Assembly (NCBI GenBank): GCA_030654635.1
Contig: JAURXE010000267.1
Location: 1-6,731, forward strand
From: Pseudomonas sp.
GTDB lineage: Bacteria; Pseudomonadota; Gammaproteobacteria; Pseudomonadales; Pseudomonadaceae
Reading direction: 5' to 3'
Length of the DNA stretch: 6,731 bases
Shown: piece after piece, positions 1 through 6,731 of the stretch
Position numbering within the stretch: the stretch's first letter is position 1
How the letters are laid out: each line of letters opens with the position of its first letter
Program-made: the position numbers and the translations under genes
The notes under the pieces: model-generated
Told to the model about the DNA's origin: nothing
The model's database searches: none
What the model saw: only the letters and a program-made list of their open reading frames with translations

Positions 1-1043
<1,043 letters not shown>

Positions 1044-1057
1044 CTAAGTCGTCGCGC

Positions 1058-3205
1058 TTAACCGAAAAACTTCTGGCCGTTTTTAGCCATTTCACGCAGT
1101 TTTTCAGTCGGGAAGTACAACGCACCCAGGTCGGCATATTTGTCGGCCAGGGCTACGAATTCGGCTACACCGATGCTATCGACGTAACGCAACGCACCAC
1201 CACGGAACGGCGGGAAGCCAATGCCGTAGATCAGGCCCATATCGGCCTCAGCTGCGGTATCGACGATGCCGTCTTCCAAGCAACGAATGGTTTCCAGGCA
1301 GAGAGGAATCATCATCCAATTGATGATGTCTTCATCGGTGACTTCACGCTGCTCGTAAATCACTGGCTTGAGCACTTCGAGAGCAACCGGATCGGCAACC
1401 TTGACTTGCTTGCCGCGCTTGTCCATCTCGTAAGCGTAGAAACCTTTGCCGTTCTTCTGACCCAGGCGATCAGCTTCGTACAGTGCATCGACTGCCGAAC
1501 GACGATCATCTTTCATGCGATCAGGGAAGCCTTCAGCCATTACGTCACGACCGTGGTGACCAGTGTCGATGCCGACCACGTCCATCAGGTATGCCGGGCC
1601 CATAGGCCAGCCGAATTTTTCCATGACTTTGTCGATACGCACGAAATCAACACCGGCACTGACCAACTTAGCGAAACCGCCGAAGTACGGAAACAGTACA
1701 CGGTTGACCAGGAAGCCTGGGCAATCGTTAACCACGACAGGGGTTTTACCCATTTTCTTGGCGTAGGCAACGGTAGTAGCAACGGCCACTTCGCTGGACT
1801 TCTCACCACGAATAACTTCAACCAGCGGCATCATGTGCACCGGGTTAAAGAAGTGCATGCCGCAGAAGTTTTCCGGACGCTTGAGGGCCTGAGCCAGCAA
1901 GCTGATGGAAATGGTCGAAGTGTTGGAGGTCAGAATCGCGTCTTCACGAACGTAACCTTCCACTTCAGCCAGCACTATCTGCTTAACTTTCGGGTTTTCG
2001 ACAACCGCTTCAACCACGATATCGACGTTACCAAAGTCACCATAAGACATGGTTGGACGAATCGCGTTCAGCGCCTGGGCCATCTTGTCAGCGGTCAAAC
2101 GACCCTTGGCAACACGACCACTGAGCAGCTTGCTAGCCTCGTTCAAGCCCAGCTGGATACCCTCTTCGCGGATATCCTTCATCATGATCGGCGTGCCTTT
2201 AGACGCCGACTGATAGGCAATACCACCACCCATGATGCCAGCGCCGAGCACGGCGGCCAGTTTCACGTCTTTGGCGATAGCATCGTAGTCTTTGGCTTTT
2301 TTCTTCAATTCCTGATCGTTCAGGAACAGACCAATCAAGCTCGCCGCAACCGAAGTCTTGGCCAGTTTAACAAAGCCGGCAGCTTCCACTTCCAGCGCTT
2401 TGTCACGACCAAGATTGGCCGCTTTTTGAATGGTTTTGATCGCTTCAACCGGCGCCGGATAGTTCGGACCCGCTTGACCGGCCACGAAACCTTTAGCGGT
2501 TTCGAACGCCATCATTTGCTCAATAGCGTTGAGCTTGATTTTTTCCAGCTTTGGCTGACGCTTGGCCTTGAAGTCCAGCTCGCCAGAAATAGCGCGCTTA
2601 ACCAGGTCCAGAGCAGCTTCCAGCAGTTTGGCCGGAGCCACAACTGCATCCACTGCGCCGACTTTCAGGGCAGCATCAGCTTTGTTTTCTTTACCGGAGG
2701 CAATCCACTCGATGGCGTTATCGGTACCGATAACCCGTGGCAGACGCACAGTGCCGCCAAAGCCTGGGTAGATGCCCAGTTTAACTTCTGGCAGACCTAT
2801 CACGGCCTTTTCGGACATGACACGGTAGTCAGCCGCCAAGCACATTTCAAAACCACCGCCGAGGGCGATGCCATTGATGGCCACAACGGTCGGAACGCCC
2901 AAGTCTTCAAAGTCGCTGAAGATCTTGTTGGTTTCCAAGCTGCCGGCAACCAGTTCTTCCTCAGGAAGCTTAAAGGTATCGACGAACTCAGCAATGTCGG
3001 CGCCGACGATAAATACGTCTTTGCCACTGCTAACGACTACGCCTTTGATCGATCCATCGGCCTTGATGGCGTCTACCGCCTGACGCAGATCGGTCAGGGT
3101 TAGACGGTTGAACTTGTTGACGGACTCACCCTTGAGGTCGAAATTCAATTCGACGATGCCACTCTCAAGAGCCTTAACCGTGATGGCTTTACCTTCGTAA
3201 ATCAT
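1058..3205 (-). CDS. fadB: Fatty acid oxidation complex alpha subunit (enoyl-CoA hydratase / 3-hydroxyacyl-CoA dehydrogenase)
   Basis: FadB is the multifunctional subunit of the cytosolic beta-oxidation complex: enoyl-CoA hydratase and isomerase in the N-terminal half, NAD-dependent 3-hydroxyacyl-CoA dehydrogenase in the C-terminal half. The 715 residues match the usual pseudomonad length. Seen: crotonase domain about 1-190, with oxyanion-hole stretches IVGADIAEF (66-74) and [10 protein letters not shown] (111-120). Glu120 and Glu140 correspond to E. coli Glu119 and Glu139. The Rossmann NAD motif GAGIMG is at 321-326, followed by SNTSTISI (427-434) and HFFNPVH (451-457). His451 and Glu463 correspond to the E. 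coli His450/Glu462 dyad. DCPGFLVNR follows in the C-terminal dehydrogenase domain. I chose ATG 3203-3205 over the in-frame TTG one codon upstream, because it gives the family N-terminus [10 protein letters not shown] and has a GGAG site at 8 nt. First gene of the fadBA operon; the protein looks intact and functional. Confidence 0.98.
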   Translation of the reverse strand: MIYEGKAITVKALESGIVELNFDLKGESVNKFNRLTLTDLRQAVDAIKADGSIKGVVVSSGKDVFIVGADIAEFVDTFKLPEEELVAGSLETNKIFSDFEDLGVPTVVAINGIALGGGFEMCLAADYRVMSEKAVIGLPEVKLGIYPGFGGTVRLPRVIGTDNAIEWIASGKENKADAALKVGAVDAVVAPAKLLEAALDLVKRAISGELDFKAKRQPKLEKIKLNAIEQMMAFETAKGFVAGQAGPNYPAPVEAIKTIQKAANLGRDKALEVEAAGFVKLAKTSVAASLIGLFLNDQELKKKAKDYDAIAKDVKLAAVLGAGIMGGGIAYQSASKGTPIMMKDIREEGIQLGLNEASKLLSGRVAKGRLTADKMAQALNAIRPTMSYGDFGNVDIVVEAVVENPKVKQIVLAEVEGYVREDAILTSNTSTISISLLAQALKRPENFCGMHFFNPVHMMPLVEVIRGEKSSEVAVATTVAYAKKMGKTPVVVNDCPGFLVNRVLFPYFGGFAKLVSAGVDFVRIDKVMEKFGWPMGPAYLMDVVGIDTGHHGRDVMAEGFPDRMKDDRRSAVDALYEADRLGQKNGKGFYAYEMDKRGKQVKVADPVALEVLKPVIYEQREVTDEDIINWMMIPLCLETIRCLEDGIVDTAAEADMGLIYGIGFPPFRGGALRYVDSIGVAEFVALADKYADLGALYFPTEKLREMAKNGQKFFG

Positions 3206-3213
3206 CAACTGAT

Positions 3214-3217
3214 CTCC
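3214..3217 (-). promoter_or_regulatory. Ribosome binding site of fadB
   Basis: GGAG on the minus strand, 8 nt before ATG 3203-3205. It supports the ATG rather than the adjacent in-frame TTG (3206-3208), which it would precede by only 5 nt. The ATG also gives the family-typical N-terminus. Confidence 0.7.
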
Positions 3218-3351
3218 ACGGTATGGAAGCTAAACAGTACACATCGGACGCCGAAGCCAGACTAACCCACGGCAGAGCCGTCGAGGATAGTCCAATTTGC
3301 CCAGCTCACCCACCGACGCGATATTCGTGTGTAATCCTGTGCGGCCCAAGG

Positions 3352-3378
3352 CAAACACAAAATTCATACGCCCGTTTG
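3352..3378. repeat. CAAAC ... GTTTG inverted half-sites upstream of fadB
   Basis: CAAAC at 3352-3356 and GTTTG at 3374-3378 form a perfect 5-bp inverted pair separated by 17 nt. The half-sites equal those of the fatty-acid-responsive repressor PsrA, but PsrA operators have only 2-4 nt between the arms. It may be a chance pair. Confidence 0.3.
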
Positions 3379-3395
3379 ATTTGGGTGCGCACACC

Positions 3396-3421
3396 ATCAT
3401 AGAAAAGCTTGCCGTTGTCAA
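3396..3421 (-). promoter_or_regulatory. Possible sigma-70-type promoter for fadBA
   Basis: On the minus strand a perfect TTGACA -35 hexamer (3416-3421) is followed by TATGAT (3396-3401, five of six matches to TATAAT). The spacer is only 14 nt, against the optimum of 17. Transcription from here would give a fadB leader of roughly 185 nt. The hexamers are good but the spacing is poor, so this is a candidate only. Confidence 0.3.
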
Positions 3422-3466
3422 TTACACAGCAACATTCTTCGATCTATTACCTCACCTGCTTACGCA

Positions 3467-3493
3467 CACAAATTGTGACCCTGGGCGCTCACA
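3467..3493. repeat. Overlapping dyads CACAAATTGTG and TGTGA-N10-TCACA
   Basis: CACAAATTGTG (3467-3477) is a perfect 11-base palindrome around a central A. Its right arm continues into TGTGA (3474-3478), which is mirrored by TCACA at 3489-3493 across 10 nt. The half-sites look like CRP/Vfr half-sites, but that family needs a 6-nt spacer, so neither dyad is a standard site. It could be an operator for another dimeric regulator of either divergent gene. Confidence 0.35.
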
Positions 3494-3504
3494 GGAATAC
3501 ATAA

Positions 3505-3516
3505 TTAGCGCGCTAA
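3505..3516. repeat. Perfect 12-bp palindrome TTAGCGCGCTAA
   Basis: A perfect 12-base palindrome lies about 165 nt upstream of the 3670 start and about 300 nt upstream of fadB, in an AT-rich setting. With no loop it is more likely a protein-binding site than an RNA hairpin. The cognate regulator is unknown. Confidence 0.4.
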
Positions 3517-3606
3517 ATAGCCGCCTACTCCGTGACTACCCAGTCAAATTCTGCGAACTTGCGCACGTCTAGCCAAATCAAGCGGCGGCAGGTAGAGTCG
3601 CAGCAG

Positions 3607-3630
3607 CACAAGCGCGTGGGCCTGCTTGTG
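3607..3630 (+). repeat. Inverted repeat CACAAGC/GCTTGTG in the leader of the exported-protein gene
   Basis: Seven perfectly paired bases (3607-3613 with 3624-3630) flank a 10-nt loop. The repeat is followed by an A/C-rich, unstructured stretch (3631-3655) and then the ribosome site. If transcription starts upstream, this would be a 5'-UTR hairpin ending about 39 nt before the start codon; otherwise it may be an operator. No T-run follows on either strand, so it is not a terminator. Confidence 0.4.
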
Positions 3631-3657
3631 ACAAAACAACAACAAACTAGAACCCTT

Positions 3658-3662
3658 CGGAG
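3658..3662 (+). promoter_or_regulatory. Ribosome binding site deciding the start at 3670
   Basis: CGGAG lies 7 nt before ATG 3670-3672. It selects this start over the in-frame ATG at 3532, which has no comparable site. The earlier start would also bury the signal peptide behind 46 polar residues. Confidence 0.75.
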
Positions 3663-3669
3663 TTGCACC

Positions 3670-4497
3670 ATGTCGAGCCGTAGTCTGCTTGCCGTTTCGC
3701 TGAGCGCCTTGCTCGCCTTTAGCTTCTCCTCATTAGCTTACAGCGCCAACATCAGCAATGAGTCCGAAGAGCTATTGAAGCTCCATCAGCTGCGCCTTGC
3801 TGCGCAAAAAAGCCTCGGCGACTTTTATATGCTTAACGCCATGGAGGGTGATCTACGTTACGCACGCCTTATCAAAGAGTCCCTGCAAGCCGGCCACGCG
3901 CTGCTGGAAAAAATCAAAACCATGCCCGGCGAGGGCTCCAAAGCCTTGCTGGCGCAACTTGAGCAGCAATGGAGCGCCTATGAAGGCGAACTAAACCTGC
4001 TCACCGAGACCCTCAAAACCCAGGGTTATACCGATCTGCAGCCAGTCGCCGACCTGGCCACTCGCAGCCAACAACTGATGGCCTTAAGCACTGAGCTCTA
4101 CAGCAAGATTCAGCAAGAAAGTGGCAGCAACGTACCCGCGTTGACGCAGCTTAGCCGCGATGAAAGCATGCTGATGGAAACCATTTCAGTAAGCTATGCG
4201 GCCCGCAGCGCATCAGTCGGCGGCTCCTTTATCGGCTTTGGCGGCGAAAACGGAAAAAGTATCGATCAACTGGCCAATGAATTTGGCAGCAACCTGAGCA
4301 AACTCGAGCAAGCACCGCAAAACACCGCGGAAACTCGCCAAGCAGTCGCGGCCATTATCGTTAAATGGCGTTATATCGAAAAATCGCTGAAGAACTACAA
4401 CGAAAAAAGCGTGCCGTTTCTGATCAACAAATACTCCAACAGCATCACCGATGGCCTGGAAGCCGTTTCCGCCCAGTACGCGGCGAAACAACTCTAA
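3670..4497 (+). CDS. Exported all-helical protein of unknown function, possibly PilJ-N-like tandem fold
   Basis: I do not recognise a characterised family with certainty. The 275-residue protein opens with a clear Sec signal peptide: a short Ser/Arg n-region, hydrophobic core about residues 5-19, and likely cleavage near residues 25-26 (LAYSA). The mature part is probably periplasmic. It has no cysteines, no lipobox and no further membrane segment, and is rich in Leu, Ala, Gln, Ser and Glu, as in a helical bundle. Two halves look loosely alike: a helix after DFYMLNAMEG with WSAYEGEL (Trp101), then a helix after LSRDESMLMETISVSYAA (161-178) with WRYIEKSL (Trp233). The second motif resembles the QRMLSQR-type helix of the PilJ N-terminal ligand-sensing domain, which is an inference by eye. 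A Gly-rich loop lies at 184-195. Transcribed alone, divergent from fadBA; a P. aeruginosa counterpart would be PA3015-like. Good coding character, unknown role. Confidence 0.85.
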   Translation: MSSRSLLAVSLSALLAFSFSSLAYSANISNESEELLKLHQLRLAAQKSLGDFYMLNAMEGDLRYARLIKESLQAGHALLEKIKTMPGEGSKALLAQLEQQWSAYEGELNLLTETLKTQGYTDLQPVADLATRSQQLMALSTELYSKIQQESGSNVPALTQLSRDESMLMETISVSYAARSASVGGSFIGFGGENGKSIDQLANEFGSNLSKLEQAPQNTAETRQAVAAIIVKWRYIEKSLKNYNEKSVPFLINKYSNSITDGLEAVSAQYAAKQL

Positions 4498-4536
4498 GCC
4501 AGCCACAGGTTTAAGCTCGACTCAGCAACACAGTCC

Positions 4537-4555
4537 GCCCGGCATTGCGCCGGGC
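4537..4555. terminator. GC-rich hairpin between convergent genes
   Basis: GCCCGGC and GCCGGGC form a perfect 7-bp stem with a 5-nt loop (ATTGC), lying between the stops of the 3670 gene (4497) and the minus-strand gene (4563). No real T-run follows on either strand, so it is a weak or bidirectional terminator, or simply a transcript-end stabilising hairpin. Confidence 0.5.
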
Positions 4556-4562
4556 AGCGCTG

Positions 4563-5000
4563 TTAAGCCAGTACATCCAGCGCTGCGACAATATTTTCCA
4601 GCGCTTGCAGCTCAGCCCCCTCGCCCCAAAACACAGAAATCATCTGCTTGCCCGCCTCGACCTTGTACACATCGCTGGGTAAGCGCGCCAATTGCTCAAG
4701 CACGCGCTCATCAACGCAAGGCTCTTGCCATTGATTTAGCCACTGCCCAGCACCCACCTGCCAATAGCACCACTGGTCGTCATTATCACGGCGACGGCCC
4801 CGATGATATTGCGGACAACGGCTCGGCGGTTCTTTGGGCAGCCAGTGCGGCCAGGTTTCACTCGCCAGCTGCATTCCCAACCCCATGCCACGCGCAGCCA
4901 AACGCTGGGACATTTGCCGGCTTTGACGCGCCGAAGGCCGCAGCCAAGCCAAGGGGCTCAGCGCGACGGCCACCAGTAGTGCGACTATCCATAAACTCAT
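4563..5000 (-). CDS. Small membrane-anchored hypothetical protein
   Basis: Unrecognised 145-residue protein. Residues 2-19 are one hydrophobic membrane helix without positive charges before it. They are followed by an Arg-rich amphipathic stretch (21-38; Arg at 21, 25, 29, 33, 37), so the positive-inside rule puts the C-terminal part in the cytoplasm. The soluble part is Trp-rich (residues 50, 53, 77, 80, 87, 91, 125) with three cysteines (62, 78, 95), and ends in a probable helix (128-145). The N-terminal pattern, a membrane helix then RP and a Met/Leu-spaced amphipathic helix, recalls the SecDF partner YajC, but the rest does not, and I do not assign that name. ATG 4998-5000 was chosen over the in-frame TTG at 5010-5012, because a GAGAG site (5006-5010) sits 5 nt before it and overlaps that TTG. 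Single gene, convergent with the exported protein and divergent from usp. Confidence 0.8.
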   Translation of the reverse strand: MSLWIVALLVAVALSPLAWLRPSARQSRQMSQRLAARGMGLGMQLASETWPHWLPKEPPSRCPQYHRGRRRDNDDQWCYWQVGAGQWLNQWQEPCVDERVLEQLARLPSDVYKVEAGKQMISVFWGEGAELQALENIVAALDVLA

Positions 5001-5031
5001 AATTACTCTCAAAAGCTAAAGACCGACAAAA

Positions 5032-5074
5032 GCGCCATACTGGTAAGCATGTCCCCACGCAGCAGGAGTTAGTC
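5032..5074 (+). promoter_or_regulatory. Possible promoter and ribosome site of the usp gene
   Basis: The divergent gap is only 74 nt. On the plus strand CATACT (5036-5041), preceded by cytosines, is an acceptable -10 element, and a start near 5048 would leave a short leader. No matching -35 is present, a pattern tolerated by stress sigma RpoS, but this is speculative. The ribosome site AGGAG (5064-5068), 6 nt before ATG 5075, is clear. No Anr/Fnr box (TTGAT-N4-ATCAA) is visible. Confidence 0.25.
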
Positions 5075-5515
5075 ATGTCCTACACCCATATCTTGGTTGC
5101 CATAGACCTAACCGCCGAATGTCACCCAGTTATTTTGCGGGCACAAGCACTGGCGAACAGCAGCAACGCCAAGCTATCGCTGATCAATGTGGTCGAGCCC
5201 ATGGCGATGGCATTTGCCGGCGACGTGCCCATGGACTTATCCATGTTGCAACAGCAGCAGTTTGAGCAAGCCCGCGAACGGGTTGATACCTTCGCAAAAG
5301 CCTACCCCGAACTTAGCCCCGAACATTGTCACTTGATTTATGGCCAGCCACGCCAGGAAATCCACCGCCTGGCCAAAGAGCAAGGCTGCGACCTGATTGT
5401 GGTCGGCAGCCATGGTCGACACGGCTTGGCTTTACTGCTCGGCTCAACCGCAAATGATGTATTGCATGGCGCACCTTGCGACGTACTGGCAGTGCGCCTT
5501 AAACAGCCCGCATAA
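5075..5515 (+). CDS. Universal stress protein, UspA type
   Basis: A 146-residue single-domain universal stress protein, the normal length for a one-domain Usp. Such proteins are cytoplasmic dimers of alpha/beta Rossmann-like fold that accumulate under stress or growth arrest; the target of this one is unknown. Seen: the first strand YTHILVAIDLT with Asp11, the start of helix 1 after it, strand 2 LSLINVVEP (35-42), strand 4 DLIVVGSHG (106-114), and the nucleotide loop G111-S-H-G114, then eight residues to G123-S-T. The classical ATP-binding signature is G-x2-G-x9-G-S/T, so the loop is one residue short, but ATP binding is still likely. The last strand is CDVLAVR (135-141). The start is fixed by AGGAG 6 nt upstream. 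Transcribed alone; its stop codon overlaps the A-run of the terminator hairpin shared with the convergent gene. Confidence 0.95.
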   Translation: MSYTHILVAIDLTAECHPVILRAQALANSSNAKLSLINVVEPMAMAFAGDVPMDLSMLQQQQFEQARERVDTFAKAYPELSPEHCHLIYGQPRQEIHRLAKEQGCDLIVVGSHGRHGLALLLGSTANDVLHGAPCDVLAVRLKQPA

Positions 5516-5558
5516 AAAAACGGCTCTAAGGATGCTTAAAGCACATCTGTAGAGCCGT
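5514..5558 (-). terminator. Rho-independent terminator of the uup / cysteine-protein unit
   Basis: On the minus strand a perfect 9-bp stem (TAGAGCCGT at 5550-5558 pairing with ACGGCTCTA at 5520-5528) encloses a 21-nt loop that can itself pair (GATG with CATC). It is followed at once by seven Ts (A-run 5514-5520 on the plus strand). This is a textbook terminator for the minus-strand gene ending at 5590. For usp the same hairpin lacks a downstream T-run, though it may help define that 3' end. Confidence 0.85.
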
Positions 5559-5589
5559 CATTAGCCAACTGCAGACCATTAATGACCGA

Positions 5590-6276
5590 TTAGCCCAAGG
5601 CATCCTCGGCACTCATGACCAGCGGCCGGATTTTCTGCAGCTGGGTTTGCAGCGAGTAAGTCATGCTCGATGACATCGAGAAGAACGTCAGAAATGCCTT
5701 GAGATTCGAGTCACCTTCACAGGTGTCATGAATACGCTGCCAAAACGCCTGATTGACCAGTTGCAGCTGTTGAAACTGGCTGACCAAACCCTTCAATTCC
5801 CAGTCCGCCGGGCGGCCTTCGCGAAAGTTAAAGTATTGCTGAGTCAGGTACAGCGACACCGAGCGCAGAGCAAATTCCTGATTGCTGGCAAACGGCAGGT
5901 GATTCTGCGCCATGGGCTTTAACCGACCCAGTATCGGACAGACGCTGGTGGCCATAATCACCCCCAACAGCGAGCGCAAACCCTCCTCCAACCCGACCAG
6001 CTTGGTGTACTCACGCTCAGGCGTGCGCACCCAGACCAGCGCCTTTTGGAACGCTGGCAGACCATGAAAGTCGCCAATCACCTGATGCAAATCAACCGCC
6101 GCCGGGCAATGGCTGAAATCGTTTTTGCTTAACGGGCAGTTACTGCACTGCTGATGCTCCAGCCGCGTCCACTTCGGCGCTGCGTTTGCGGCGTCTAGGT
6201 CGTATTCGCGGTCCAGTTCAATCCGGTAACTGAACTCGTGGGCATCATCCAGGGTGACGCGGTACTCAATAGCCAT
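5590..6276 (-). CDS. Hypothetical protein with CxxC-x9-C cysteine set, downstream of uup
   Basis: A 228-residue soluble protein of a family I cannot name. It has no signal peptide or membrane segment. The N-terminal about 35 residues look like a small beta segment (IEYRVTLDDAHEFSYRIEL). Then come Cys44-x2-Cys47-x9-Cys57, a His at 56, and a further Cys113 in SVCPILGRLKPMA. Together four cysteines could hold a metal ion or iron-sulfur cluster, which is an inference. The C-terminal half (about 130-215) reads as helices, with Cys186 alone. Start ATG 6274-6276 has GGAG 6 nt upstream. It begins 20 nt after the uup stop with no terminator between, so it is probably co-transcribed with uup, and the strong terminator at 5514-5558 ends the unit. 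The linkage hints at, but does not show, a translation-related role. Confidence 0.85.
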   Translation of the reverse strand: MAIEYRVTLDDAHEFSYRIELDREYDLDAANAAPKWTRLEHQQCSNCPLSKNDFSHCPAAVDLHQVIGDFHGLPAFQKALVWVRTPEREYTKLVGLEEGLRSLLGVIMATSVCPILGRLKPMAQNHLPFASNQEFALRSVSLYLTQQYFNFREGRPADWELKGLVSQFQQLQLVNQAFWQRIHDTCEGDSNLKAFLTFFSMSSSMTYSLQTQLQKIRPLVMSAEDALG

Positions 6277-6296
6277 TGCGCTCTCCGGCAGACAAT

Positions 6297-6731
6297 TTAG
6301 GCGTCCAGTTCGGCCCAGCGTTCCAACAGGCCATCCATCTCCTGCTGCAAGCTTTCCAGGCTCGCCAACACCGCACTGGTCTCAGCCGCCGGACGCTGAT
6401 AGAAGGTCGCGGCGGCAATTTCAGCCTGCACCGCCGCCATCTTCTGCTCCAGTGCATCAATCTGCGCCGGAATAGCCTCTAACTCGCGCTGCAACTTATA
6501 ACTTAGCTTCTTCTTGGTGGCTGCGGGCGGCACCTCAGCCACTACGGGTGCAACCACGGCGGTGGCCAGCGCGGCTTTGCCCGACTTGCTCTCGCCAACG
6601 CCCAGCAGACGCGGTGAGCCGCCTTGACGCAGCCAATCCTGATAACCACCTACGTACTCGCGAACCAGACCTTCACCTTCAAACACCAGGGTGCTGGTCA
6701 CCACGTTGTCGAGGAATGCCCGGTCGTGGCT
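6297..6731 (-). CDS. uup: ABC-F family ATPase Uup, C-terminal part (5' end outside window)
   Basis: Only the last 144 residues are in the window. The frame is open to the right edge and begins with the SHDR H-switch of the second nucleotide-binding domain (SHDRAFLDNVV), then the closing strand region (TLVFEGEGLVREYVGGYQDWL). A low-complexity Ala/Val/Lys linker follows, then a charged heptad-like coiled coil (from about KKLSYKLQRELEAIPAQ to the end at ELDA). That layout, the SYK-QRELE start of the coiled coil and the FYQRP segment match Uup, whose C-terminal domain binds DNA and which works as a soluble, ribosome- or DNA-associated ABC-F protein without membrane domains. YheS and EttA lack this tail pattern. 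The Walker A, signature and Walker B motifs are off the edge. Probably the upstream gene of a two-gene unit with the cysteine protein. Confidence 0.9.
   Translation of the reverse strand, partial: SHDRAFLDNVVTSTLVFEGEGLVREYVGGYQDWLRQGGSPRLLGVGESKSGKAALATAVVAPVVAEVPPAATKKKLSYKLQRELEAIPAQIDALEQKMAAVQAEIAAATFYQRPAAETSAVLASLESLQQEMDGLLERWAELDA

Larger units (their letters stand above)
3206..3669. other. 464-base divergent intergenic region between fadB and the exported-protein gene
   Basis: No convincing gene lies here. A plus-strand frame at 3297-3572 is open, but it lacks a plausible ribosome site and recognisable protein character. The region should hold the promoters of the divergent fadBA operon and the 3670 gene. 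It is more AT-rich than the flanking genes around 3360-3530. It contains several dyad symmetries listed separately: CAAAC/GTTTG half-sites (3352-3378), CACAAATTGTG (3467-3477), TGTGA/TCACA arms (3474-3493), TTAGCGCGCTAA (3505-3516) and CACAAGC/GCTTGTG (3607-3630). No canonical PsrA operator (GAAAC or CAAAC with 2-4 nt to GTTTC or GTTTG), which would be expected for a pseudomonad fadBA promoter, was found by eye. Confidence 0.7.

Noticed and set aside
1406..3103. 565-residue open frame on the plus strand antisense to fadB
   Set aside because: It lies entirely inside the clearly identified fadB gene, has no ribosome site and gives His/Phe/Gln/Arg-rich protein typical of an antisense shadow of a codon-biased gene.
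3474..3493. CRP/Vfr binding site
   Set aside because: Half-sites TGTGA and TCACA are present, but the 10-nt spacing is incompatible with the 6-nt spacing of that family.
3297..3572. 91-residue plus-strand frame in the intergenic region
   Set aside because: No good ribosome site and no recognisable protein character; it runs across the dyad-rich regulatory region and overlaps an unlikely upstream extension of the next gene.
3626..3653. Sigma-70 promoter TTGTGA-N16-TAGAAC for the 3670 gene
   Set aside because: Both hexamers match in only four positions, and the resulting start would fall on the ribosome site, leaving almost no leader.
3532..3669. Longer N-terminus for the exported protein starting at ATG 3532
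   Set aside because: It would place 46 polar residues before a perfect signal peptide and has no ribosome site, whereas ATG 3670 has CGGAG at 7 nt.
4451..5002. Plus-strand 183-residue frame antisense to the small membrane protein
   Set aside because: Pro/Ala/Arg/Ser-rich composition without features; the minus-strand frame has a ribosome site, a membrane helix and sensible protein composition.
6254..6482. Short plus-strand frames over the uup 3' end
   Set aside because: They are shadows of the uup coiled-coil coding sequence in other frames, without ribosome sites.

Overview
The window looks like ordinary core chromosome of a gammaproteobacterium, most likely Pseudomonas or a close relative. 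The main evidence is the near family-standard FadB and FadA proteins in the pseudomonad gene order fadB-fadA. From memory, the whole order fadA, fadB, secreted hypothetical, membrane hypothetical, universal stress protein, cysteine-containing hypothetical, uup also resembles P. aeruginosa around PA3013-PA3019. That synteny was not checked by search. I see no mobile element, CRISPR array, tRNA or rRNA, and no sign of recent transfer.

Layout. The left half (1-3205) is the fatty-acid beta-oxidation operon on the minus strand. fadB (alpha subunit) comes first, then fadA (beta subunit, thiolase), which runs off the left edge after 342 residues. A 464-base divergent intergenic region (3206-3669) separates fadB from a plus-strand gene for an exported, all-helical, cysteine-free protein (3670-4497). 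It faces a small membrane-anchored protein on the minus strand (4563-5000), with a short GC-rich hairpin between the two stops. A 74-base divergent gap then leads to a UspA-type universal stress protein (5075-5515, plus). On the right, the minus strand carries the 3' end of the ABC-F ATPase gene uup (6297-6731, cut by the window) and, 20 bases downstream, a 228-residue protein with a conserved-looking cysteine set (5590-6276). That transcript ends at a strong terminator whose U-tract is templated by the A-run overlapping the usp stop codon.

How the genes work together. FadB and FadA form the multienzyme complex that runs the hydration, dehydrogenation and thiolysis steps of each beta-oxidation round. 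The uup pair is a separate transcription unit of translation-associated type. The other three genes are single units with no visible pathway link.

The least explained items are the exported helical protein (possibly a PilJ-N-like tandem fold), the CxxC-x9-C protein behind uup, and several dyad symmetries in the 464-base intergenic region. I did not find a convincing new biological system here.
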